In this document: positions 1 through 7,644 of the stretch, in pieces
How the letters are laid out: every line of letters begins with the position of its first letter
Numbering within the stretch: position 1 is the stretch's first letter
From: an uncultured Methylococcaceae bacterium
GTDB taxonomy: Bacteria > Pseudomonadota > Gammaproteobacteria > Methylococcales > Methylococcaceae
Assembly: GCA_903859815.1 (NCBI GenBank)
Contig: CAIOOA010000116.1
Location: forward strand, 1 to 48,591
DNA: 48,591 nt
Direction: 5' to 3'
The notes under the pieces: model-generated
Told to the model about the DNA's origin: nothing
Seen by the model: the letters and a program-made list of their open reading frames with translations, nothing else
Database searches by the model: none
Position numbers and translations under genes: made by a program

Positions 1-123
1 AAATCTAGCCCAACGGGAACTACCGGCTCCACCGGCTCAACCGGGACTACCAGCAAATCTAGCCCAACGGGAACTACCGGCTCCACCGGCTCAACCGGGA
101 CTACCAGCAAATCTAGCCCAACT
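1..123 (+). repeat. 54-bp in-frame tandem repeat (2.3 copies)
   Basis: Two exact 54-bp copies occupy 1-54 and 55-108, and a third breaks off after 14 bases at 109-122. Each copy encodes 18 residues rich in Thr, Gly and Ser, starting KSSPTGTTGSTG. A shorter 9-bp repeat encoding STS-type tripeptides follows to about 153. The repeats are in frame with the gene that runs to 2592, so they are part of a low-complexity linker that continues beyond the left edge. Confidence 0.9.
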
Positions 124-2592
124 AACTCAACTAGCTCAACTAGCTCAACTAGCTCTTCCTCTCTTAACAGCTTGCCTACTACGCCGCCCACTTGCACGGT
201 CACTAATAACTGCGTAATCAGCGCAGGGACACCCCAGATACCACAAACCGGGTGGAATGGCGACATCATCGTCATCAGCGCTTATACGATGCAAGGCAAC
301 GCCACTGGTTTTGGGCAAATTTTGCAAGCATTGAATGCCGACAGCGGGGCAACTGGAACCTATGCGCCTGCGGTGGTGACCGGGGCGACTGGACTCGCCG
401 GCAATCCTAACCTGACCAATCAGGGGACACCAATTTCCAATAACGGCACTGGGGTCGTACTCGATTTGTTGCCGGCTGCCGAACAAACCACAGTAAAAAA
501 TGTCCCGACTAATGTCCCCTACTCCTATTGGACTCTGGTTGCGGTGCAAGCCAATAACCTATTCCCCGTGGGTGAAGGCTCCGTCAGCAACGCGGGCGAT
601 ATTGTCACGGTTGACTTGGTGAATGGCCTTTATGATCAAACCAACCCGCCATACGGGGTCACTTGGATAGACCCTACGACTTCGACAGCCCCGCTCCCTC
701 CTTATGTCAATGCTTGGTCGTTTATCAAGGAAATTCAAGCGAACCCAAACGGCCCGCTGGCCCAACAATGGGTCGCAGCGAACCAAGCGGGACTAGCCTC
801 AACGTCAGTCACTGCTATTACCAATAGCATCAACAGCTTCTTTCAAAGCACCCATTCATACCAGAATGTGACTTCCAGTATTTACACATGGGTCAATTCC
901 TATCTCAATACCTTTGCCAATGCTTGGGCGAATTTTGAGGATTCTTACACCTATTATGCTTCCACTTCCCCTGACTCGGATGCGATCCACGCTGGCAAAA
1001 CCATTGTATTCACCAAAAGTTCCACCTACCCGTCTGTCAATGACTCAAACGGTATGACCAATGCCAATGGCGGTTATACCATCGTTTATGATAATGATAC
1101 GACCCTGTATTTCTGCAATGGGCAATTGCGTGACGACCTGACGACGGATACCCCCAAAATATGCCTACAATGCACTTACACTTCACTTCAACAAATCACT
1201 AATAAAACGGGAGATGCAAATATTTTCTATCCCATGCTGACTGGGACCATTTATGGTGAGCAAGTGATCTGCTTGGCATGGAGACCTGGCGGTTGGAAGC
1301 GAACTGAGAATGCCTTTGATAAAGCATTAGGTTGGCGCTATACGAAATTACTTTTGTTGGGTATCAATGTATGGATGTGCGTTGATTTCATAGTGGAAAA
1401 ATGCAAAGGTTGGAAAGAAAATAGAGAACAAAAGGAAGAAGCTAAAAAGAAGGCTGCTGAAGAGGAGAAGAAAAGAGAGACTGATGGATCGGATAAGTTG
1501 ACGGATGAAGACAAGGCCAAGGTGAATGAAAAGGCTGCTGAAGAGAAAACAAAAGAGACTACATTGCAGGATCAAGACCTGGCCAAGCTGAAGGAAGTAA
1601 AGCCCCCTACAGGTACTGGTGAGCAGATTGTAGACAATAAAAAATTAGACGAAGAGGCTAAGGATGTTACTGAAAAGGTGAAGACAGAAGAGACTACATT
1701 GCCGGTTCAAGACCAGGACAAGCTGAAGGAAGTAGAGACCCCTACAGGTGGTCAGCAGGATGAATTAGACGAAGAGGCTCAGAAGAAGGCTGCTGAATTG
1801 AAGAACGCAGGAGAGACTACAGGAACGGATTTGTCGGATAACAATAAGCCCACGCTGAAGGAAGTAGAGACCCAGACGGGTAAAGAAGAGGTAGTTGTAG
1901 ACAGAGCTGAATTTAACAAAGAGGTGGCTGTTAAGGAACAGGAATCTTTAACGCAATGGCAACAAGCCAATCCTGACTTAAAACCCATACCTGAAAATGA
2001 ATTGCTAGACACTCAGAAACAAAACCAAGCCACGATTGAGCAAGAAAATAAAGAGTTTGAAACTACAACGGAGGATGCGGCAACAAATGAAGTTAAAAAA
2101 ACTGAAACGAAAGTTGAAGAGGTTAAAGAAACCGTCGAGCCTGAAGTAGTGGAAAAAATTAATGAAGGCGAAGACAAGATCGAAAACGCCCAGAAAGAGC
2201 AATTAGACAATGCTCAGGAGCAGCTTGACGAAGATATGCAATATCAAAATACCTCGCAGGAAAGGCAAGAGAATTCTGAAATTAAACAAGAACAGAATGA
2301 GATAAACAACGAATCTGACAATCCTAAAGACTTCGTAGAGCAGAGCGCTGGAGCAGAAAAGAATATTACCTCGACCACTAGTCAAGTCGTAGAAACATCG
2401 AATGCTGAAGGGGCTGAACTAAATGAAGGAACCCAAGCTGAAATCAACAAAGTGAATGAGGTTGATGAGCAAGTCACGGATGATAAGGATAATGCTAATG
2501 AAAAAATTGATGAGGAAAAGGATGGGGAAGAATCTGGAGAGAAAGGCGTTGCGGATGATTTAGGAAAAATTTCAGAGGATATTCACCTCTGA
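1..2592 (+). CDS. Large unrecognised protein with Thr/Ser/Gly repeat linker, one membrane segment and Lys/Glu-rich tail (5' partial)
   Basis: The frame is open from base 1, so the start lies outside the window; the first possible internal start (TTG at 172) falls after the repeat linker and is not convincing. In order: a Thr/Gly/Ser linker (1-165); a globular region (about 180-1330) with many Asn, Thr and Tyr; one hydrophobic stretch (about 1340-1400, containing LLLLGINVWMCVDFIV); then about 390 charged residues rich in Lys and Glu, probably coiled coil or disordered. Three imperfect repeats with a KLKEV core and a nearby Pro-Thr-Gly lie at about 1560-1620, 1690-1750 and 1810-1880. The globular part resembles the N-terminal part of the protein at 4567-7632: both have an aromatic/Asp-Ile-Val...AY segment followed by a stretch rich in Ala, Asn and Val. 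I do not recognise the family. It is probably a surface or envelope protein, but no signal peptide can be judged because the start is missing. Confidence 0.8.
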   Translation, partial: KSSPTGTTGSTGSTGTTSKSSPTGTTGSTGSTGTTSKSSPTNSTSSTSSTSSSSLNSLPTTPPTCTVTNNCVISAGTPQIPQTGWNGDIIVISAYTMQGNATGFGQILQALNADSGATGTYAPAVVTGATGLAGNPNLTNQGTPISNNGTGVVLDLLPAAEQTTVKNVPTNVPYSYWTLVAVQANNLFPVGEGSVSNAGDIVTVDLVNGLYDQTNPPYGVTWIDPTTSTAPLPPYVNAWSFIKEIQANPNGPLAQQWVAANQAGLASTSVTAITNSINSFFQSTHSYQNVTSSIYTWVNSYLNTFANAWANFEDSYTYYASTSPDSDAIHAGKTIVFTKSSTYPSVNDSNGMTNANGGYTIVYDNDTTLYFCNGQLRDDLTTDTPKICLQCTYTSLQQITNKTGDANIFYPMLTGTIYGEQVICLAWRPGGWKRTENAFDKALGWRYTKLLLLGINVWMCVDFIVEKCKGWKENREQKEEAKKKAAEEEKKRETDGSDKLTDEDKAKVNEKAAEEKTKETTLQDQDLAKLKEVKPPTGTGEQIVDNKKLDEEAKDVTEKVKTEETTLPVQDQDKLKEVETPTGGQQDELDEEAQKKAAELKNAGETTGTDLSDNNKPTLKEVETQTGKEEVVVDRAEFNKEVAVKEQESLTQWQQANPDLKPIPENELLDTQKQNQATIEQENKEFETTTEDAATNEVKKTETKVEEVKETVEPEVVEKINEGEDKIENAQKEQLDNAQEQLDEDMQYQNTSQERQENSEIKQEQNEINNESDNPKDFVEQSAGAEKNITSTTSQVVETSNAEGAELNEGTQAEINKVNEVDEQVTDDKDNANEKIDEEKDGEESGEKGVADDLGKISEDIHL

Positions 2593-2785
2593 GTGGGGTA
2601 GTTCAGCTTAATATAAGGGTTCCCCAATAACAGGGGCATCAATACCATTAAGTAAAGCCGTCATACCGGCAGGGATGCCGGTTGGGCCTGTCCTGTGCGA
2701 CGACGATGGGACAGTCACTTTAACCTTGACTTTGGAGCGTCAAAGCTTGCTTTGACGCTCCAATCCTAAATACGAATGAACCACT
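2593..2785. repeat. Intergenic palindromic repeats
   Basis: This gap holds a short inverted repeat at about 2658-2681 (ccgtcataccggc against gatgccgg) of a family found again at 4260, 31880, 34005 and 37689. A near-perfect hairpin follows at 2732-2763 with 15-bp arms (ttggagcgtcaaagc and its reverse complement) around a 2-nt loop. The second motif is the same unit that forms the tandem array at 37875-38113. Either could terminate the upstream transcript, but neither has a T-run. Confidence 0.75.
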
Positions 2786-4258
2786 ATGTCTAATCAATAT
2801 ATAAAATATCTCAGTTCAGGCCAGACCCTGAATCAAGGCGATAGCCTCAGCTCACCCAACGGCTTTTTCTCGGTGACCGTCCAAACCAATGGTTTGCAGT
2901 TGACCGAAACCACAGGCGGACAAACGCTGTTTTGGGCGGGGGGGAATACGAACATCGAACCCGTCAATGCCAGTTTGCAGGCCGACGGGAATTTTGTGCT
3001 GTATGGCCCGAATAACCAGATACTATGGAGTTCTCACACTGGTCAATACACCGGGGCCACGTTGTACATCACCGACGATGGCTACTTGGAAATTTGCCAC
3101 AACAATCAACCCGTTTGGCGGGCTGGCACTTTGGTGTCCAGCGCCAATCGCTATACCTTGACCTTGTTTCCCGGTCAACAACTGAATCTTGGCGATAGCC
3201 TGAACTCGCCCAACGGCTGGTTCAGCTTGGTCCTACAATCCAATGGTAATTTGGCATTGTTTGATCTGAGGTCAAACAGTTCCTCCTCGCTGTGGTCTTC
3301 CAACACCAGCGGCGACAGCGCTCAGTGTGCGGTGATGCAGGCTGACGGGAATTTTGTGATCTACACCGCCGGCGGCGAGTCCAGTGGCAATGCAGAGTGG
3401 GCATCGCATACCTCCAACAACTATGGCGCATCATTGACCTGCCAAAACGACGGGAATCTGGTGATTTATTTTGGCACTACTGACGATCACAGCACTGCCA
3501 AATGGTCCACCGGGACTATGAAATATTCCGGCACTGAAAATTTCATTGGCTATTTGACCGAAGGCCAGCAACTCAATGTGGGCGAGACGCTAATTTCCAG
3601 CAATTTTGCTTATGTGCTGGCATTGCAAGCAGATGGCGATTTGGCTTTGTACGATGTCAACAAGGGTGTCGTGCCACTTTGGTCGGCGGGGCTAAGCGGC
3701 CAAGCTTCCGCCAAGGCCGTCATGCAGTCGGACGGCAATTTTGTCGTCTACAACACCAGCAGTGATCCTACCTGGGCATCCGGCACTTGGAACAACAGCG
3801 GTGCTTACCTTTTCCTGCAAAACAACGGAAACCTGTCTGTTTACAACGGCAACTCGTCATTGTGGCAAACCAAAACCGCCAAAAACCCGGCGGTTTACTC
3901 GCTCGTCATGAACACTAACCAAGCATTGAATGCCAATGATTGCATCTTGTCACCCAATGAACGCTACCAGTTGCTGTTCCAACAAGACGGCAATTTAGTG
4001 TTATACGACTTGGAAAACAACCAAAAGATTCTTTGGCAAACCAATACCGGAAACCAGAACGGTCAGTGTGCCCTCATGCAAACGGACTGCAATTTTGTCA
4101 TTTACACCGGGGGGGGTGGATCTGCCGGTTCGGCAATCTGGGACTCGAAAACCTCCGATGATTCTGGTTATATCGGCCCGAATCTGAACTGCCAAAGCGA
4201 CGGCAATGTTGTCATTTACGCTGAGGGCGTTGCGTTATGGCAAACCAATACGCCTTAA
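2786..4258 (+). CDS. Bulb-type mannose-binding lectin (B-lectin) repeat protein
   Basis: The 490-residue protein is made almost entirely of B-lectin (monocot mannose-binding lectin) modules. The sugar-binding motif Q-x-D-x-N-x-V-x-Y and variants of it recur along the length, for example LQADGNFVLY, MQADGNFVIY, MQSDGNFVVY, QQDGNLVLY and MQTDCNFVIY. Each module begins with a GQ-L/LN-x-GDxLxSPN strand. I count four main modules, roughly 110-130 residues each. Several motif copies are intact, and a few lack the Asp or Asn (LQADGDLALY, LQNNGNLSVY) and may not bind sugar. No signal peptide is visible, so export would need another route. Bacterial proteins of this fold include the LlpA-type lectin bacteriocins, which have two modules and are about 30 kDa; this one is longer, so killing activity is only one possibility, with carbohydrate attachment another. 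It sits between two large proteins of unknown function. Confidence 0.88.
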   Translation: MSNQYIKYLSSGQTLNQGDSLSSPNGFFSVTVQTNGLQLTETTGGQTLFWAGGNTNIEPVNASLQADGNFVLYGPNNQILWSSHTGQYTGATLYITDDGYLEICHNNQPVWRAGTLVSSANRYTLTLFPGQQLNLGDSLNSPNGWFSLVLQSNGNLALFDLRSNSSSSLWSSNTSGDSAQCAVMQADGNFVIYTAGGESSGNAEWASHTSNNYGASLTCQNDGNLVIYFGTTDDHSTAKWSTGTMKYSGTENFIGYLTEGQQLNVGETLISSNFAYVLALQADGDLALYDVNKGVVPLWSAGLSGQASAKAVMQSDGNFVVYNTSSDPTWASGTWNNSGAYLFLQNNGNLSVYNGNSSLWQTKTAKNPAVYSLVMNTNQALNANDCILSPNERYQLLFQQDGNLVLYDLENNQKILWQTNTGNQNGQCALMQTDCNFVIYTGGGGSAGSAIWDSKTSDDSGYIGPNLNCQSDGNVVIYAEGVALWQTNTP

Positions 4259-4566
4259 AGAAGCCCAATGCTGACATGGATGCCGTTATCCAGTGCCATG
4301 CCTGTCCTGAGCGAAGTCGAAGGGGACGGTAGATTGACGGTTGTACAAGTGCTTCATTTAGGCAATGTAGCACGCCAAAGCTTGCCTTCCCTGGACGCTG
4401 GATTTCGGCATCCATGCCGAAATGACGGCGTTTTCAGTCTTGGCTGAAACAACTTGCTAATCAGGTAATTTTTTGTAGTAGCGGCTCCAACTGCTCATTT
4501 TGGTTTTGTTTTCCGCCTAAAGGCGGAACTACAAACATCCGAAATTTAATCCTAGGAAATATCTTC
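4259..4566. repeat. Gene-free gap with degraded palindromic element
   Basis: No gene is visible in this 308-bp gap. Positions 4260-4430 hold a degenerate copy of the element family seen at 33967-34253 and 37662-37868, recognisable by the ggacgctggatttcggcatc segment and the flanking catggatgccg motif. A small hairpin (ccgcct-aa-aggcgg) lies at 4512-4525. The next gene starts at 4567 after a weak AGGAAA-like ribosome-binding stretch at about 4554. Confidence 0.6.
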
Positions 4567-7500
4567 ATGAATACCACAACCAATACCACGTCCAATGCCA
4601 CACCCAATACCACGTCCAATGCCACACCCATTAACACAACCGGCACGATTACCAATACCTTGGGTTTTGACCTGATTGTCTTCAATGCCTACTCCGTCAC
4701 ACCGCAAGACAGCTCGTCCAGCACCAATGCGGATGACTATAAGACCATTTACATCCCGATTGATCGAGTACCGGCAGGGCAGACAATGCCTTTTGTTTTC
4801 CCGCAATCCGCATGCACCTTGGTGATATGCCGGGCCAGCGATCATTTTCCGTTGCAGCAATATGTTGCAAACATCAACCAGACCAACACAACCACCGTGG
4901 GTCAAACGGATTTGGACAACTGCCAGACGATGTACTCGTTTTATTTGCAGGTCATGAGCCAGCCCTATTCCCCATTGGTCTTGCAGTTCAACGAAATGCT
5001 GCTGACTATCACCAAAATTGGGCAATTGGAAAGCCAAGTGCAAACATTCTTTACCAACAACGGAATGCCGGGTTGCACTTTTGCACAATGGATTATTGTC
5101 AGTTACTGGGCGACGAATAACCTACGCGGATGGGACGGCACCTATTATTGCTATCAGCCACCGGATTATAAAAAAACCTTTGTCGTACCGGAACAACCCT
5201 GCGCCATATTAACCATCACCGAAGGCAATGTATCCTATAAACCCAGCTCTTCTAATGTTGCGACCTATGGGCCGTTATTGGAAACTATCGCATTTGCGGC
5301 ATTGAATTCCTCACCAGACGGCACCCTTGCCAAGCAAGACTTTGCCCAAGCCAAAACTGAGTACGACACGCCTGCGGATAAAACCCAGGAGAATCAAAGC
5401 CTAGTTCAAAAGGAAACCAAACTCGAAACGTCTGCCAACCAAACCAAGGCTGACGACGCGCTAGAGCAGGCGAAAGCCAAACTGAATAAGCTCGGTGAAG
5501 CCAATCCCAATTCGCTTTGTTTCATCAACAGTGTCTTGAGTTCGCCTTATTCCAACCCGTCCAATAACTTTAATCTTACCGCCATTCCCCGCGACTTGAC
5601 TTGGGAGGGTAATCCCGGCGAGATCAAGCTATGCTTCGTCGGCACGGTGAACGGTCAACAAATCATCGCCCAACCTTTCGAAAACCCGCCAGTACCGTGG
5701 TGGGTTGCGGCGTATGATTTAGCCTATACCTCGTTTTTGACGGTGCAAGTGCTCATGCTGGCGCAAATGCTTGAGTTTGCCTATGACAAAGCGGCCAGCG
5801 GTTTAAGCTATTTGTCAGGTAAAGTGGGCGATTTGTTTAAATCGGTCAATCAAAGGCTCAGCAATATGGGCAACACCGCCGACCCGGACGCAGACATGGG
5901 AAGTCAAGTGGATTTGGTCGAAGTCAACACGGATACCGACACCGATACCGTGGATGTCGTCGACACTGACACCGACACCGATGACGAAACCGACGTGGAT
6001 GTCGATGTCGATATCGATGTGGATGATGATGTGTTTGCCATCATTGACGTGGACGTAGATGTGGATGTGGACATTGACACCGACATTGACATCGACGAGG
6101 ACACGGACACCGATATAGACACTGACACGGACATAGACACTGACATCGATGTCAAACCGGGCGGAGTCAAGGCATTATTTGCCAGGCTGGGCGGGTGGAT
6201 CATGAATGCCGGCTTCCCTGCGCTGGTGGAAAACCTCGTCATCATGGGCGCTTTCGTCAGCGCACAAAAGCTGTTGTCAGTTTGGGGTTCTGCCGCCCAG
6301 CAAGACATGCAAAAGATGGCTCCGCAGCAGAGTACCGGCTTGGGGTTGTTGGTCAATTATATGCTGAACCCCAAAAATTCCATTGCCACGCGCTGGACCA
6401 CCTTTGCCGATTATGTGCAGCAAGCCCAGCCGACGGTGTCCGAGCAACAGATGCTGTTGAATTCCGTCATCACCACGCAAGACCCTACCGAAGATACGGC
6501 GGCTGAAAATTTTACTTGGTCGCAAACATCGCAACAGGGCTTGTTGGACACCATGCTGCAATATCAAAGCGTAAGCACCGATTTTGAGGCTTATCTGCTA
6601 TTGGGCAACTACACTTACAACGGAACCCCTTTGCCAATAAAGATTGGTTGCACCGTCGCCATGGCTGCCTTGGATACCTTCGAGGCTGGCCTTGCCGCCC
6701 CGCCCAAGCCCAACGCATCAGGCATCACGCTTACTTACGGCAACATTTACTTGATGGCAAACACCGCCAAAGGCTGGCAAAACGCGAAAAAACTAGGCCA
6801 ATCTGTCGCCACCCCCGGCGGCATTGCCATGGTCGAATTCAATAGTGAGCTTTACATGGCCTACACTGGGCCAGCACAAAGCTTGAACATTTGGTCTAGC
6901 AGCAATGGTGGGAATTGGGGTAATCAAATCCCTCTGATTTACACCAGCCTAGGCGCACCGGCACTCGCGGTGGTGGGCAACCAGCTTTACTTGGCTTTCA
7001 CCGGCACGAACAATACCGTCTATCTGTGTCAGTCGGCAAACGGAATCCAATTCAGCGCACCCACTGTTTGTGGCGGGTTGACGAGTGATTTTGCCCCAAC
7101 GTTGGCGGCTTTCAATGGATGTTTGTATTTGGCGGTTTACACCCAAGACCATTGGCTGAATGTTTATTTCGCCGAAACCTCTGATTTGGCCAATTTCTCC
7201 AGCGCCTCCAACACCAGTCTGCCTTGGAAATCGTGTTGCCAGCTCATCAATGGCCTGACCACGGGTCCGGCCTTGGCTGTTTTTTCAATCAGTGGCAGCG
7301 AGGTTCTGTACCTCGCCTATACCACGCCATCGACAGGCAGTGCCGGTTCCGGCATTGCCCTGAGTTTTACCTCCAGTTGGTTTGACTTCAGCGACCCGAA
7401 TCCAGTGACCGGCATTCAGATGAATGGCAACCTGAGCATGGCAGCGACTGGCGGAACCAACACACTGGCCTATGTCAGCAAAGGAGCCGTCAACTTGACC

Positions 7501-7632
7501 ACGACCACAGACGGTGTGAAATTTTCCACCAGTGCCACATCCGCCCAAGGGACGCAACCCGCATTGGGCCAGTTGGGGGCAAACACCTATCTTGCCTTTA
7601 CTCAGCCAGTTGCTACGACTCAGTCATCCTAA
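4567..7632 (+). CDS. Large protein with Asp-X acidic tract and C-terminal beta-propeller-like region
   Basis: The 1021-residue protein was not recognised as a known family. It starts with an Asn/Thr-rich head (residues 1-30), then an N-terminal domain (about 35-230) that resembles the one in the protein ending at 2592. A charged helical stretch follows (about 255-320), then a hydrophobic segment (about 380-400, VPWWVAAYDLAYTSF...). Residues about 455-535 are a striking tract in which Asp alternates with Thr, Val or Ile (DTDTD, DVDVDVDIDV, DIDTD). Residues about 720-1010 contain repeated units with a YLAFTG or LYLAVY strand and an S/T-x-N/D-G turn, as in sialidase-like propellers. There is no clear signal peptide. 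The methyltransferase gene begins 12 bp downstream, so the two are probably co-transcribed. The Asp-X tract could bind calcium or could be a target for the neighbouring modifying enzymes; both are inference. Confidence 0.82.
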   Translation: MNTTTNTTSNATPNTTSNATPINTTGTITNTLGFDLIVFNAYSVTPQDSSSSTNADDYKTIYIPIDRVPAGQTMPFVFPQSACTLVICRASDHFPLQQYVANINQTNTTTVGQTDLDNCQTMYSFYLQVMSQPYSPLVLQFNEMLLTITKIGQLESQVQTFFTNNGMPGCTFAQWIIVSYWATNNLRGWDGTYYCYQPPDYKKTFVVPEQPCAILTITEGNVSYKPSSSNVATYGPLLETIAFAALNSSPDGTLAKQDFAQAKTEYDTPADKTQENQSLVQKETKLETSANQTKADDALEQAKAKLNKLGEANPNSLCFINSVLSSPYSNPSNNFNLTAIPRDLTWEGNPGEIKLCFVGTVNGQQIIAQPFENPPVPWWVAAYDLAYTSFLTVQVLMLAQMLEFAYDKAASGLSYLSGKVGDLFKSVNQRLSNMGNTADPDADMGSQVDLVEVNTDTDTDTVDVVDTDTDTDDETDVDVDVDIDVDDDVFAIIDVDVDVDVDIDTDIDIDEDTDTDIDTDTDIDTDIDVKPGGVKALFARLGGWIMNAGFPALVENLVIMGAFVSAQKLLSVWGSAAQQDMQKMAPQQSTGLGLLVNYMLNPKNSIATRWTTFADYVQQAQPTVSEQQMLLNSVITTQDPTEDTAAENFTWSQTSQQGLLDTMLQYQSVSTDFEAYLLLGNYTYNGTPLPIKIGCTVAMAALDTFEAGLAAPPKPNASGITLTYGNIYLMANTAKGWQNAKKLGQSVATPGGIAMVEFNSELYMAYTGPAQSLNIWSSSNGGNWGNQIPLIYTSLGAPALAVVGNQLYLAFTGTNNTVYLCQSANGIQFSAPTVCGGLTSDFAPTLAAFNGCLYLAVYTQDHWLNVYFAETSDLANFSSASNTSLPWKSCCQLINGLTTGPALAVFSISGSEVLYLAYTTPSTGSAGSGIALSFTSSWFDFSDPNPVTGIQMNGNLSMAATGGTNTLAYVSKGAVNLTTTTDGVKFSTSATSAQGTQPALGQLGANTYLAFTQPVATTQSS

Positions 7633-7644
7633 GGTATGCTTTTC

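Noticed and set aside
5904-6356. Minus-strand frame rich in Ser/Val/Met repeats
   Set aside because: It is the reverse complement of the Asp-X tract in the + strand protein at 4567-7632; no start or ribosome-binding site of its own.
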